Positions 23,814 through 33,248 of a stretch of DNA of 34,063 bases are shown here, piece by piece. A program made the position numbers and the translations under genes. How positions within the stretch are numbered: position 1 is the stretch's first letter; each line of letters starts with the position of its first letter. Origin of the DNA: Candidatus Methanoperedens nitratireducens (GTDB lineage: Archaea; Halobacteriota; Methanosarcinia; Methanosarcinales; Methanoperedenaceae); contig NZ_JMIY01000001.1 in NCBI RefSeq assembly GCF_000685155.1, positions 169,579 through 203,641 of the forward strand, in the 5' to 3' direction. The notes beneath the pieces are model-generated. The model was not told where the DNA came from. It was given only the letters and a program-made list of their open reading frames with translations, and ran no database searches.

Positions 23814-25787
23814 ATGCATGAAAAAACAATCTTTGGTATAGATATCGCAAAAGGGTCTGTGCGATCAAAAGAGAGGCCAGGATATGCGATTGCAATACTG
23901 AGAAACGGCCAGGTTGAGCATCACAGGATGATAAGCCTGCATAAGTTCCTGCGTATGGCATGGAAAGAAAAACCCAGGTTTATCGCTATTGATAATATCT
24001 ACGAGCTGGCATCTGATAAACATGATCTGGTCTCTTTTCTCCAGAAATTGCCGCATAACACGAAACTCGTTCAGGTAACAGGAGGCAAGGTTCTGGAGCC
24101 GCTTGTAAAACTCGCAAAACAGCATGGTCTCTCCTTTGACAGGTTCGATCCAGGTGCCGAGGCTCTGGCCTGTGCACGGCTTGCGGAAATGGGTGTAGGC
24201 CATGAGGTCCTGGCATTCGAGGATAAAACAATAATTAAGGTAAGTAGAGCCAGATCGCCTGGAAAGGGCGGATGGAGCCAGAATAGATACAGACGTAAGG
24301 TGCATGGCCATGTCAGGCAGAAAGCAAGGGAAATAGAGGATTATCTGAATGATCAATCCAGGCTCAAGGGATTCACATATACGCAAAATGTGATAGAGAG
24401 GTTTGGAGGGTATTCAAGATCTGAGTTCTTTGTTGATGCGCCGCGCAGCATGTTTCATATCAGCTCAGGTAAATACGGTGATGTGCAGGTAAGTGTTAAA
24501 AATATAGAACGTGATGCTCTGGCTTTTAGGCCTCTTAAGATAAGAAAAAGAGACCATATTATCGTGGGAATCGACCCTGGCACGACCACAGCAATAGCAG
24601 TACTGACCCTAGATGGTGAGCTCAGGATGCTTCACAGTTCAAGGACGATATCTGTTCCAGATGTTATAGAAATGATTGCAGAGGAGGGAAGGCCTCTTAT
24701 TATTGCAAGCGATGTGTTCCCTACCCCGAATACAGTTGATAAGATCCGCCGTGCGTTCAATGCTGTACTTGGCTCACCTGATGATATTATCACCACAGAG
24801 GATAAGATCGAATTTGCAAAACCATATGGTTATTCAAACAACCATGAGCGCGATGCCATAGCTGCTGCTGCATCAGTGTATCGTAAGAACAAGAATAAGT
24901 TCGAACAGATAAAGAAAAAGATACCGCATGGAGTGGATGCTGATGAGGCGATTGCACAGGTTGTAAGAGGAAGATCTGTAGATGCTGTAATATCAGCACT
25001 GACAAAAAAAGAGATTAAAGAACCTGAGATCGAAGCAGTTCGAGAAAAAACAGATGATGAGACTCTTCATTTGAGGGAATTGCTCAGAAGATACGTGGAA
25101 AGTATAGAGGAGATGAAGAACTACCAGGATGAGCTGAAAAAGGAACTTGGTTTAAAGGAGAATAAGATCAGGGAACTTGAAGAACGTATCAACAGACAGA
25201 GAAATCAGGTCTATAAGCAGCTTAAAAAAGAGAAAGAAATAGGTATTCGCGATAAGGAGATTGCACGCTTACGCAGCAGGGTTTCAGAGAACAACAAACG
25301 GATCTCATTCTTGAATGAGAGGATAAATAAGCTCAAGACAGTCAGGCGGCTTGAAATGAGCGGAAGGGTACTCCCTGTAAAAATAGTCCAGGCTTTTACA
25401 AAAGACAGTATCCTCAGGACATGTGAGCAGTTCGGGATAAAAAAAGATGATATTGTACTCCTCAGGGATGCAAGCGGAGGAGGGAGTACTACTGCTAAGA
25501 TGCTCTCAAACCTGGGTGTCAGAGCTGTGATCATCTGCAATGAGATGTCCCATGCCGCAGAGGAAGAGCTGTTTAATCTCAATGTGCCTGTCCTGAAGGC
25601 AAAGGACGTAAATATCCAGTTTGATTCTACTGAAGAGCTTGCTGTAATCAACCCTGAGGACATTGAACGTGCGGTTAATGAGTGGAATAAGGAATCAGAG
25701 AAGAGAAGGGTGGCTGCAAAAGAGGAGTGGCTTGAATCGCTTGTGGATAGATACAGAAGTGAGAGGCGGCGCGCTACGAAAGGATAA
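23814..25787 (+). CDS. DUF460 (COG2433) protein, RNase H-like fold with coiled coil
   Basis: This 657-residue archaeal protein of unknown function has an N-terminal RNase H-like region (FGIDIAKGS, FIAIDNIYEL) and a second RNase H/RuvC-like domain around residue 250 (IIVGIDPGTTTAIAVLTLDG, then the NNHERDAIAAAASVY helix carrying an acidic residue). A coiled coil of about 120 residues follows (LRELLRRYVESIEEMKN... to ERINKLK), then a C-terminal alpha/beta domain. A nucleic-acid role is plausible. It is coupled to rio2. Confidence 0.88.
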   Translation: MHEKTIFGIDIAKGSVRSKERPGYAIAILRNGQVEHHRMISLHKFLRMAWKEKPRFIAIDNIYELASDKHDLVSFLQKLPHNTKLVQVTGGKVLEPLVKLAKQHGLSFDRFDPGAEALACARLAEMGVGHEVLAFEDKTIIKVSRARSPGKGGWSQNRYRRKVHGHVRQKAREIEDYLNDQSRLKGFTYTQNVIERFGGYSRSEFFVDAPRSMFHISSGKYGDVQVSVKNIERDALAFRPLKIRKRDHIIVGIDPGTTTAIAVLTLDGELRMLHSSRTISVPDVIEMIAEEGRPLIIASDVFPTPNTVDKIRRAFNAVLGSPDDIITTEDKIEFAKPYGYSNNHERDAIAAAASVYRKNKNKFEQIKKKIPHGVDADEAIAQVVRGRSVDAVISALTKKEIKEPEIEAVREKTDDETLHLRELLRRYVESIEEMKNYQDELKKELGLKENKIRELEERINRQRNQVYKQLKKEKEIGIRDKEIARLRSRVSENNKRISFLNERINKLKTVRRLEMSGRVLPVKIVQAFTKDSILRTCEQFGIKKDDIVLLRDASGGGSTTAKMLSNLGVRAVIICNEMSHAAEEELFNLNVPVLKAKDVNIQFDSTEELAVINPEDIERAVNEWNKESEKRRVAAKEEWLESLVDRYRSERRRATKG

Positions 25788-25860
25788 GCTCATAAGGTTT
25801 ATATGGTATTAGATAAGAGAATATAACAGGAGTGCTTATTCCAGGAAAGGAGGTTAATTA
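25788..25860 (+). promoter_or_regulatory. Promoter and ribosome binding site of the Pro-rich protein gene
   Basis: GGTTTATATGG (TATA core 25798-25805) is a clear archaeal promoter element shortly after the DUF460 stop. AAAGGAGG at 25846-25853 is one of the strongest ribosome binding sites in the window and sets the start at ATG 25861. The predicted leader is about 30 nt. Confidence 0.6.
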
Positions 25861-26277
25861 ATGAATGATAATACTATTAATGGTAATCCTGAACCACCAA
25901 CCCCGGAGCCTACACCAACCCCAATGCCTCCGCCTATACCGACACCAATACCAACCCCGGGCCCTCCACCCATACCAACCCCGTCACCTACAGGACCTAC
26001 GGCACCTGCATTCATACCAACACCTGCACCAGCCCCGACTGCCAACCTGACTTTTATTGTAACTGATAACGTAACCAATTTACCCATTCAGGGTGCCACT
26101 GTCTCAGTGGAGAATGTTAAAATCAATACAGACAGGACTGGAACAGCGGTATTCACTAACATAGCCCGCAGGTCTCATAAATATACCGTAAGCAAGGCAG
26201 GATACAGGCAGGTTTCAGGCGTCGTTAATGTGACCGGTGATATAACAGTGCCAGTTAAGTTAGTGCCTGGAAAATAA
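25861..26277 (+). CDS. Pro-rich protein with C-terminal carboxypeptidase-regulatory-like domain
   Basis: The 138-residue product has a Pro/Thr-rich low-complexity segment (about residues 9-60, repeats of TPTP, PPIPTP) followed by a beta-sandwich domain of the CarboxypepD_reg/PEGA-like type (LTFIVTDNVTNLPIQGATVSVEN, TDRTGTAVFTNI, KYTVSKAGY). Such domains usually stand outside the cell, but no signal peptide or membrane anchor is present. It may be cytosolic, or its true partner may supply targeting. Function unknown. Confidence 0.75.
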   Translation: MNDNTINGNPEPPTPEPTPTPMPPPIPTPIPTPGPPPIPTPSPTGPTAPAFIPTPAPAPTANLTFIVTDNVTNLPIQGATVSVENVKINTDRTGTAVFTNIARRSHKYTVSKAGYRQVSGVVNVTGDITVPVKLVPGK

Positions 26278-26337
26278 TTCTAATTTGAAGCTTACGGCAT
26301 ATTCATATATTACTACAGATAAACATAGGCGCTTTAG

Positions 26338-27231
26338 ATGAAATGCCACAGATGCAGCAAAAGTGCTGTCATACACCAGAGGTACTCAAACGCCCACCTG
26401 TGCAGGACGCACTTTATCGATGACGTAGAACGAAAGATCAAACGCGATATCCGTAAGTTCAAAATGGTAGAAAGGGGCGATAGGATAGCAGTCGCGCTCA
26501 GCGGAGGAAAGGACAGTATCGTTCTCCTGTATGTGCTGCATAAGGTATTTCAGGACAGGAGGGATATTGAGCTTCTGGCTATAACAATCGATGAGGGTAT
26601 CCGTGGATATCGGGAACACACCCTCAAACACGCAGTGGATATCACTGGTAAGCTCGGGATTCCCCATACCATAAGGTCATTTGATGAAGGGTTCAGGGCT
26701 ACACTTGATGATCTTACTGATAAAAAAGAATATGCTGCATGCACGTTGTGCGGTGTGCTCAGGAAAAATCTCTTAAATAAAGCTGCAAGGGAGCTTGGTG
26801 CTGATAAACTTGCTATAGGGCACAACCTCGATGACGAGGCCCAGACCATTCTTATGAATTACCTGCGCGGAGATATGGATAGATTAAAGCGAATGCTGCC
26901 TGGCATCGCTCAGCCCGGCCTGGTAATGAGAATAAAACCGCTTAGAAGCATACCTGAGAAAGAGGTAGCACTATATGCGTTATTAAATAACCTGCCTGTG
27001 AGTATGGATGAGTGTCCATACGCCGGGGAAGCGCTTCGGAACGAGATACGCGAGATCATCAATAACTATGAGGTAAATCACCCGGGGACAAAATACTCAT
27101 TACTTGGTGGATTTGATTCTATCTCTGAAGCACTGCGCATGAAGCCTAACACACGGATCGTGCAGTGTAATAGATGCGGTGAACCTAGCAGTGAGGATGT
27201 ATGCAAGACGTGCAGGCTGCTTAACAACTAA
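26338..27231 (+). CDS. tRNA 2-thiolation enzyme, TtuA/Ncs6 family
   Basis: This 297-residue PP-loop ATPase adenylates tRNA uridine and inserts sulfur delivered by a ubiquitin-like carrier. The N-terminal zinc finger has C3, C6, C22 and H25; the PP-loop is SGGKDS (55-60). C135, C138 (CTLC) and C226 are the expected 4Fe-4S ligands of TtuA; the C-terminal zinc finger has C277, C280, C289 and C292. Both zinc fingers and the cluster site are complete. No ribosome binding site is seen and TTCATATATTAC upstream could give a short leader. The ubiquitin-like protein at 18734-18952 is a candidate sulfur donor. Confidence 0.93.
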   Translation: MKCHRCSKSAVIHQRYSNAHLCRTHFIDDVERKIKRDIRKFKMVERGDRIAVALSGGKDSIVLLYVLHKVFQDRRDIELLAITIDEGIRGYREHTLKHAVDITGKLGIPHTIRSFDEGFRATLDDLTDKKEYAACTLCGVLRKNLLNKAARELGADKLAIGHNLDDEAQTILMNYLRGDMDRLKRMLPGIAQPGLVMRIKPLRSIPEKEVALYALLNNLPVSMDECPYAGEALRNEIREIINNYEVNHPGTKYSLLGGFDSISEALRMKPNTRIVQCNRCGEPSSEDVCKTCRLLNN

Positions 27232-27268
27232 TATCTCGAATAAAGTGTTTTGTGATATTTTGTAGACT

Positions 27269-29290
27269 CTACGGTGAGCTATTTGAAAGTTCCCTGGCAA
27301 CAGGCAGGAGCACATGGACAGTCGTTCCTTTTCCAACTTCACTTTCAATCCAGATCCTGCCCCCAAAGGCATCAACAATGTTCTTTGCAATATACAATCC
27401 AAGACCAGCGCCTCCATACCTTCTTGCTGCAGATGCATCGACCTGATAGAAACGCATGAACAGTTTTGGTATGATCTCCTCTGGAATACCTATACCGTTA
27501 TCTGATACTGTGAGATGGACGTTCTCTTCCTCATTCCATGCTCTTATTGAGATTCTTCCACCCATTTGTGTGAATTTTATCGAATTATCAAGCAGGTTAT
27601 TAACTACTTCTATAACCCTATCCCTCTCCCCCCTGATCCTGGATATCACGGGTATGACCTTCTCAAAAGTAATCTTTTTTTTGTCCATCATGCTCTTGAA
27701 ATCACTGACGCATACACTGACCACTTCGTCAAGGTCTACAGGTTCAAAATAAAACTCGACTTTATGGGCCTGCAGCCTGCTGATGAACAGAATGGAATCT
27801 ATCAACCTGGTCAATCTATCCGTGTTCCTGAGAATAGCTTCAAGACCCCTTTTCTGTTCATTTGAGAGAGCCCCCAGTTTCTCATCATACAACAGTTCAG
27901 CATATCCTTTTATCGGGATAAGGGGTGTTTTTATCTCATGTGAGACATTTGAGATGAACTCATCCTTCATCTTATCGAGCGTTTGCAGCTCCTCGTAGGC
28001 TTTTTGCAATTTTTGATAGTTCTCTCTCGATTCCTTGTATAGCCTGGCATTTTCTACAGCTATGCCTATAGCGTTCCCGATTGAGAATAATAGATCAAGG
28101 TCATCCTGTGTGAATATCCGCTTTTTCTTTGTCCCGAGGGCAAGTGCGCCCACTACCTTACCTTTTGACATGAGGGGAGTCCCGATAAACGAGACTAGTT
28201 TTTCTTTTGTTACATAGGGAAGTAGAGGAGGGCTTGGGTACTGGGAGATATCCATAGCTATCACTTTTTTTGATTGAGCCGCAATACCCGGTATTCCTTC
28301 ACCCATCTTTCTTATAATTGCTTTCTCTTTGAATTCAGGAGAAAGCCCCCTGAAGGCCTCCAGATGCAGGACGTCCCCATCGAGGGAATACAGCGTACCT
28401 GCCTCCGTACCTGTCACCTCGAGTACCTTTGATAAAGCCACATTGAATATCTCCTCAAGATACAATGATCTGCTCACCACATTCTCAATAGCGTAAAGGG
28501 TATCAAGCATTTTATCATGGCGTTCTAATTCGCTGAATAGATATGCATTATCAATGGCTGATGTCGCCTGGTAGGCAAAGGAAGTGAGCAGGTTGATCTC
28601 CTTTTCCTCAAAATGATGAGGCTGGGTCAAATAAATCCCCAGTGCTCCACGCATCTTGCTCTTTAAACTGAGTGGAAGGGCCAGAACTGAGCGGATCTCT
28701 CTTCCATCTTTTAATGTGATCCGGGATTTTTTCTCCCGCAGGTCGTACACGGAATCTGCCCTCCCTTCTTTTATTACCTTGAGCAGTAGATCCTTAAAGT
28801 ACTCATTTTCAGTATCCAGTCCTTCAGACGCCCTGATGACTGTCCTGTCATCCTCAAGTAGCATAATGGCGCAGCCAGCCGCATCTGTGAGATTTTTAAC
28901 AATATCCAGAATAACTGAAAGCATCTTATTAAGATCAAGTCCTGCGGTCAGGGCTTCCCCGGCCTTGTAAAAAGCATTCCTGATCCTCTCATCGGTCTGC
29001 TGCAGCATCTCGAAGTAGTTCTGGCATACAAGCCCGAACCTGATACTCAATTCCATAAGCAGGTTGGAGGATTTCATCACTATATCATGAACCCTGGCTG
29101 GTGGAACGGCTTTGAGTATATCCTCAAGGGACTGAGTATGGATGCTCATTATATCTTCAATACCTATTTTTGCCTCGAAGCACTCTTTACCGAGTTTGTA
29201 GGCTTCGTACAGTGCCTCTTCCTCTCTGTGTTCAAAGAGATATTTCCTTAATAATACTGGATATGTGGATTTAACTTCTTCAAGATCCAT
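27269..29290 (-). CDS. Histidine kinase with RsbU-N-like, two GAF and HisKA-HATPase domains
   Basis: The 673-residue soluble sensor kinase starts with a region resembling the RsbU N-terminal domain (about 1-75). Two GAF domains follow (about 115-250 and 270-415), then a short coiled coil, HisKA with the phospho-acceptor His in SNVSHEIKTPL (H451), and a HATPase with NNLLDNSIKF, DNGIGIP and GGAGLGLYIAK. No membrane segment is present, so it senses an internal cue. I chose ATG 29290; an in-frame GTG at 29317 would overlap the rsbT-like gene and add nine residues. No response regulator is in the window. Confidence 0.9.
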   Translation of the reverse strand: MDLEEVKSTYPVLLRKYLFEHREEEALYEAYKLGKECFEAKIGIEDIMSIHTQSLEDILKAVPPARVHDIVMKSSNLLMELSIRFGLVCQNYFEMLQQTDERIRNAFYKAGEALTAGLDLNKMLSVILDIVKNLTDAAGCAIMLLEDDRTVIRASEGLDTENEYFKDLLLKVIKEGRADSVYDLREKKSRITLKDGREIRSVLALPLSLKSKMRGALGIYLTQPHHFEEKEINLLTSFAYQATSAIDNAYLFSELERHDKMLDTLYAIENVVSRSLYLEEIFNVALSKVLEVTGTEAGTLYSLDGDVLHLEAFRGLSPEFKEKAIIRKMGEGIPGIAAQSKKVIAMDISQYPSPPLLPYVTKEKLVSFIGTPLMSKGKVVGALALGTKKKRIFTQDDLDLLFSIGNAIGIAVENARLYKESRENYQKLQKAYEELQTLDKMKDEFISNVSHEIKTPLIPIKGYAELLYDEKLGALSNEQKRGLEAILRNTDRLTRLIDSILFISRLQAHKVEFYFEPVDLDEVVSVCVSDFKSMMDKKKITFEKVIPVISRIRGERDRVIEVVNNLLDNSIKFTQMGGRISIRAWNEEENVHLTVSDNGIGIPEEIIPKLFMRFYQVDASAARRYGGAGLGLYIAKNIVDAFGGRIWIESEVGKGTTVHVLLPVARELSNSSP

Positions 29291-29304
29291 TGTACCTGTT
29301 ATTG

Positions 29305-29709
29305 TTATTTTAACCACTTTCTGATGATCACGGTAGTACCCTTACCTGCGCCTGAGGTTATCTGAAACTCATCCATAAGCCGCTTGGTCCCCAAGAGACC
29401 AATCCCAAATCCTCCTACAGTGCTGTAGCCACCCTGCAGAGCTAGCTCCAGGTTCTCTATCCCCGGCCCCTCATCCCTGCATATTATCTCTATTCCTTTT
29501 TTATCATTCTCAACCGTCCTGATCGTGACAATCCCCCCGCCTCCATGGACAACAGTATTCCGGGCAAGCTCTGAGATAGCAGTAGTGATCCTGCACTGAT
29601 CCACCACTCCAAAACCTAATCTGGCTGCTATATTCCTGCCGAAACGTCTCACTGAGATTATATCGTTATCATCTCTTATAGAAAGGGTATCCTCACTCAT
29701 AGGCCGCAT
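29305..29709 (-). CDS. RsbT-like anti-sigma-type serine kinase (HATPase_c_2)
   Basis: The 134-residue protein is a stand-alone GHKL ATPase of the RsbT/RsbW type. It has the N box ISELARNTVVHGG, the G1 motif DEGPGIEN and the G2 motif GFGIGLLGTKRLMDEF. In bacteria such kinases phosphorylate STAS-domain partners; archaea lack sigma factors of that class, so its target here must differ. The downstream kinase carries an RsbU-N-like domain, which is known as the RsbT-binding module, so the two products may interact. ATG 29709 or 29700 are both possible starts. Confidence 0.88.
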   Translation of the reverse strand: MRPMSEDTLSIRDDNDIISVRRFGRNIAARLGFGVVDQCRITTAISELARNTVVHGGGGIVTIRTVENDKKGIEIICRDEGPGIENLELALQGGYSTVGGFGIGLLGTKRLMDEFQITSGAGKGTTVIIRKWLK

Positions 29710-29719
29710 CTAACTCATC

Positions 29720-29809
29720 TCAGTCATCTTTTTTACCCGACGTTTTTTCGCCTGCATTATCCTCAGTAAGACCGCTGGGTTCTTCTATAGGCTCTTCTTT
29801 TTCTGGCAT
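29720..29809 (-). CDS. Small acidic ORF upstream of the rsbT-like gene
   Basis: This 29-codon frame (MPEKEEPIEEPSGLTEDN... ending KKDD) starts with ATG and has GAGAGG 7 nt upstream. Its stop lies 10 nt before the RsbT-like start. It is Glu/Pro-rich and probably disordered. It may be a short leader peptide or a small partner protein. Evidence is the ribosome binding site and spacing only. Confidence 0.35.
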   Translation of the reverse strand: MPEKEEPIEEPSGLTEDNAGEKTSGKKDD

Positions 29810-29937
29810 CTAAATTCCTCTCATATTTCCTTATTCAATATGTTCATAACTTAATACTTCCTGAGAAGAATTCAAAATATAAGCAATACTCACAGTCGGA
29901 AAATATGGAAATTAAAAAAGAAAAGAAATTGGAGTTA

Positions 29938-30642
29938 TTACTTTGTTTCCTTTTCCAATTTCTCTGCACTTCGTTTTTCTTTGTGCTCCAGGGTATCCAG
30001 CCACCTGGGCATTCTATCCCTCAGAGCGAAACCAAGACCTACGCCGACGCCTATGGCTATAGCTATTGCAATTCCCCATGCCAGAGCGGTTGCGAACACG
30101 TAGATGATACTTGTATCAATCCTGAGCTGGTCAAGAGCGAGGATGACCACTACGAAATACAGGAATATCTTCACTGCCGCGGAAAAGACGCCGATATATG
30201 CCACGTCTGAAGCTTCTCCTGTTCTTCTCATCAAATCGCCGATGAAATCAGCCAGGATGAACCCAACAACCAGTATGGCAATACCTGCGGCGAGACTTGG
30301 GAGATACAACACCACAGATCGCATGAAGTCAGACAGCATTTCAATTCGTAAAACATCAACAGCTGCCATGATACCGATTAGATATATGAACCATCTCACT
30401 ATTACATCGAACAAAAAGACTATTGAAATTCCAGATGCTTCTATTGTCTTTCCCAGGCTTGTTCTTCTCAGTGCATCATCAAGGCCTACCCTATCCAGTA
30501 TGCCGCTTACTATTTTGCCCAGCGCTCTTCCCAGAAGCCATGCAATAAGCAGTATAATTATTGCAGCAACAATCCGAATTAATATGTTTGCAAGATTGCC
30601 AATAAATTCTCCGGTCAAAACGCCGTCAACTACTTGAACCAT
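29938..30642 (-). CDS. Membrane protein with conserved TM-helix repeats (MscS-related type)
   Basis: The 234-residue protein has five or so hydrophobic helices. They fall in repeated units in which a helix ends in a small amphipathic segment (LLGRALGKIVSGILDRVGLDDALRR; FILADFIGDLMRRTGEASD; GFALRDRM), the pattern of the TM_helix family linked to mechanosensitive channels. The typical MscS beta domain is absent. The C terminus is a charged cytoplasmic tail (EHKEKRSAEKLEKETK). GGAGG precedes the ATG, and TATATTTAAG at 30681-30690 reads as a TATA box on the minus strand. Confidence 0.8.
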   Translation of the reverse strand: MVQVVDGVLTGEFIGNLANILIRIVAAIIILLIAWLLGRALGKIVSGILDRVGLDDALRRTSLGKTIEASGISIVFLFDVIVRWFIYLIGIMAAVDVLRIEMLSDFMRSVVLYLPSLAAGIAILVVGFILADFIGDLMRRTGEASDVAYIGVFSAAVKIFLYFVVVILALDQLRIDTSIIYVFATALAWGIAIAIAIGVGVGLGFALRDRMPRWLDTLEHKEKRSAEKLEKETK

Positions 30643-30816
30643 AAATAAACCTCCATCTTATCAAAGTATTTGTTATATCTTATATTTAAGTCTTGTTGCC
30701 ATCCAAGGTACTGTTAACGAGACCATCAAATTAACTTTAAAATTACACCTGATTTGACCCTGTCATATTATTTTATGTAGAGTTTTGCGGTTTACTATAA
30801 GTAGCTGAATTGGTAA

Positions 30817-31623
30817 TCAACTTCTAAACTTAAAATTTTTATAAATTATTGTGATTAGAAGTAAGGTTATAGAGGTTAATACGATCGCCCCTCCGGGGGC
30901 TAAGTTGAAGTAGAAGGAAATAATTAAGCCCAGCACTACCGAAAATATTGCAAATATCATTGAAGATAACATTGTTCCCCGAAAGCTTCTGGAAATTTGA
31001 AGGCTGGTAGCAACAGGGACTGCAAGCAGAGAAGAGACCAGCAGGACACCGACTATTTTTAATGATATGACTACGGTTACTGCGGTTAATACAATAAGCA
31101 GAGTATTTAATTTTTCTACAGGAATCCCGCTTGCTCTTGCAGTTGTCTCATCAAAAGTGATATAAAAAAGTTCTTTATAAAAGATATATACTGTTCCTAA
31201 AGTCAATATGCCTAATCCAAGTATAATTGTTAAATCTGTCTCATTCACAGTCAGTATGCTTCCAAATAAGTAACTGAATAAATCTACATTAAAGCCCCTT
31301 GCAAGGCTTAAGATAACAACAGCCACTGCCAGTCCTGCAGAAAAGAATATAGCTATTGCCAGATCACCATAAATTCTCGCTCTCCTCAGGTAGTTTATGC
31401 CAAGAGCGCTCAATACTGAGAATATCAGGGCTGATACAACAGGATAGACCCCAAAAAACAGGCCAAGTGCTATTCCCCCCAGGGAAATATGTGCCAGCCC
31501 ATCACCGATCATCGAGAGTCTTTTTAATACTATAAAAGTGCCTATTGCTGAGCAGATGATTGCTATCATGATACCTGCAACCAGCGCCCGCTGCATAAAG
31601 CCATATTGGAATGCTTCCAACAT
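30817..31623 (-). CDS. znuB: Metal ABC transporter permease (ZnuB family)
   Basis: The 268-residue integral membrane protein has about eight hydrophobic helices and the family segments FQYGFMQRALVAG, FIVLKRLSMIGDGLAHISLGGIALG and ETTARASGIPVEKLN. It forms the channel of a zinc or manganese importer. The ATG follows the ATPase stop by one base. It is last in the four-gene metal operon. Confidence 0.93.
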   Translation of the reverse strand: MLEAFQYGFMQRALVAGIMIAIICSAIGTFIVLKRLSMIGDGLAHISLGGIALGLFFGVYPVVSALIFSVLSALGINYLRRARIYGDLAIAIFFSAGLAVAVVILSLARGFNVDLFSYLFGSILTVNETDLTIILGLGILTLGTVYIFYKELFYITFDETTARASGIPVEKLNTLLIVLTAVTVVISLKIVGVLLVSSLLAVPVATSLQISRSFRGTMLSSMIFAIFSVVLGLIISFYFNLAPGGAIVLTSITLLLITIIYKNFKFRS

Positions 31624-31624
31624 G

Positions 31625-32365
31625 CTACTCTCTATGCAAGTGATGCACGAATCTCATATCCCCGGCAGGAATTCCAGTAAAAAATTCCTCAGGATGGCAT
31701 TCCGGGAATAACCTCCTGTTGATGCAGGCAAGCTTTCCGACGCGGGAGGCTATATTACTGATATCGTGGGTTGAAAGCACTAATGTAATTTTTTTCTCTT
31801 TATGTAATATCTCCAGGAAATCGTAGAACTCTCTCTGTACAACTATATCTACGCCGACCGTGGGCTCGTCCAGAATTAATAATTCTGGCTGGCTTGATAG
31901 CGCCCTTGCTATGAATACCCGCTGCTGCTGGCCGCCTGAGAGTTCACCAATCATCCTGTTCCTATACTCTCCCATATCCACTATTTCCAGTGCCTCATCA
32001 ATCGCCTGCATATCATCTTTCCCAAGTTTTTTGAATAGGCCTTTTTTGGAGAACCTGCCCATGGATACAACTTCAAACACACTTATCGGGAAATTTGCAT
32101 CAAAACTCAAAGCATGCTGCGGTATATATCCTATTCTGTACCAATCCTTAAAATTATGGATATCCCTGCCAAATAACTTTATCGTACCGCTTGTTGGTCT
32201 TATCAGCCCAAGTATTATTTTCAGCAGTGTGGTCTTACCTGCGCCATTAGGGCCTATAACTCCTAAAAATTGCCCCCTTTCTATTACCAGATTAATATTC
32301 TCAAGAATGTGCGCATTACCTCGTTCAAGATTTATATTCATCAGCTCAATAATTTTTTCATCCAT
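31625..32365 (-). CDS. znuC: Metal ABC transporter ATPase (ZnuC family)
   Basis: The 246-residue ATPase has Walker A GPNGAGKTT, the Q-loop in YIPQHALSF, signature LSGGQQQRV, Walker B LLILDEPTVGVD and the switch His in LSTHD. I start it at ATG 32365 because GGAGGTGGAGA lies directly upstream; the frame extends to 32383 but that would bury the ribosome binding site. It overlaps the end of the binding-protein gene by 8 nt, so its ribosome binding site lies within znuA. Confidence 0.94.
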   Translation of the reverse strand: MDEKIIELMNINLERGNAHILENINLVIERGQFLGVIGPNGAGKTTLLKIILGLIRPTSGTIKLFGRDIHNFKDWYRIGYIPQHALSFDANFPISVFEVVSMGRFSKKGLFKKLGKDDMQAIDEALEIVDMGEYRNRMIGELSGGQQQRVFIARALSSQPELLILDEPTVGVDIVVQREFYDFLEILHKEKKITLVLSTHDISNIASRVGKLACINRRLFPECHPEEFFTGIPAGDMRFVHHLHRE

Positions 32366-33248
32366 TCTCCACCTCCAGTGCAATCTTAAGATTCCTAAGA
32401 TTCTCCCGCATTAAGGTAAAGTAGTTCTCCCCCTGCTTTATTTGAGCTTCAGAAAGCACCTCTATCGGATTAAGCACGAGTACCTGCGCTCCTACTTCTT
32501 TTGCAATAACTTCAGATAGCCTTGGGCTTGTTAAAGTTTCAAAGAAAATGTATTTCACCTCATACTCTCTTGCAAGCCTGACAATCTCGGCAATTTTTGC
32601 AGGGCTGGGCTCCATCTCTGGAGAAATTCCTGCAATTGCGATTTGCGTCAGATTATATCTTCTGGCAAAATAACTGAATGCGTCATGTGAGGCTATGAAC
32701 ACCCTCTTTTTTGCATGGGCCAATTCTGTTGATATCTCCTTATCCAGTGAATCCAGTTCCTGCTTGAGCATTCGGGCATTAGCGCTGTAATAATCGCTAT
32801 TCTGCGGATCTGCCTTAATAAAGGCCTTCTCTATATTATCTACCTGCTGCTTTGCCAGAACCGGATCAAGCCAGATATGCGGATCAGGCACCCCATTTTC
32901 AATTAATTGAATTCCTTCGCTTGAATCTACAATAATCAAATTCCCAGGTTCAATCCTTTTTTTTATCTCATCAACAAATGGTTCAAGGCCTGCCCCATTA
33001 TAGACAAATATCTGAGCAGCCCCTACCTTGATAATATCCTGCGGGCCAGGTTCCCAGTCATGCGGCTCAACACCGGCCGGAACAAGGGTTGAGATCTCGG
33101 CCTTCTCACCCCCTATGCGTTTGGAGAATTCATAGAGAGGGTAAAAAGTAGTAATGACCTTGATTTTATCGCTCGGTTCTGGCTGCTCAATGCATCCTGG
33201 AGCAAGAAATGCGATTAAGGTCAGAATGATCACTGTTTTTTTTATCAT
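32358..33248 (-). CDS. znuA: Metal-binding lipoprotein of the ABC importer (ZnuA-like)
   Basis: This 296-residue cluster A-I binding protein has an N-terminal hydrophobic signal with lipobox-like APGC (C19), so it should be anchored outside the membrane. Likely metal ligands are H63 (EPHDWEP), H124 (DPHIWLDP), H188 (ASHDAF) and E237 (FFETLTSP). A His at the third position is the zinc-type pattern; manganese proteins usually have Glu there. There is no His-rich loop. The ATG directly follows the regulator's stop (TAGATG). Confidence 0.92.
   Translation of the reverse strand: MIKKTVIILTLIAFLAPGCIEQPEPSDKIKVITTFYPLYEFSKRIGGEKAEISTLVPAGVEPHDWEPGPQDIIKVGAAQIFVYNGAGLEPFVDEIKKRIEPGNLIIVDSSEGIQLIENGVPDPHIWLDPVLAKQQVDNIEKAFIKADPQNSDYYSANARMLKQELDSLDKEISTELAHAKKRVFIASHDAFSYFARRYNLTQIAIAGISPEMEPSPAKIAEIVRLAREYEVKYIFFETLTSPRLSEVIAKEVGAQVLVLNPIEVLSEAQIKQGENYFTLMRENLRNLKIALEVENG

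Noticed and set aside
25854-26087. Gly/Val-rich minus-strand frame opposite the Pro-rich gene
   Set aside because: It is the antisense of the Pro/Thr repeats (GVGVG pattern); the plus-strand frame has a TATA box, a strong ribosome binding site and a recognisable domain.
30104-30637. 177-codon plus-strand frame opposite the membrane protein gene
   Set aside because: Shadow of the minus-strand gene, which has clear membrane helices and a ribosome binding site.
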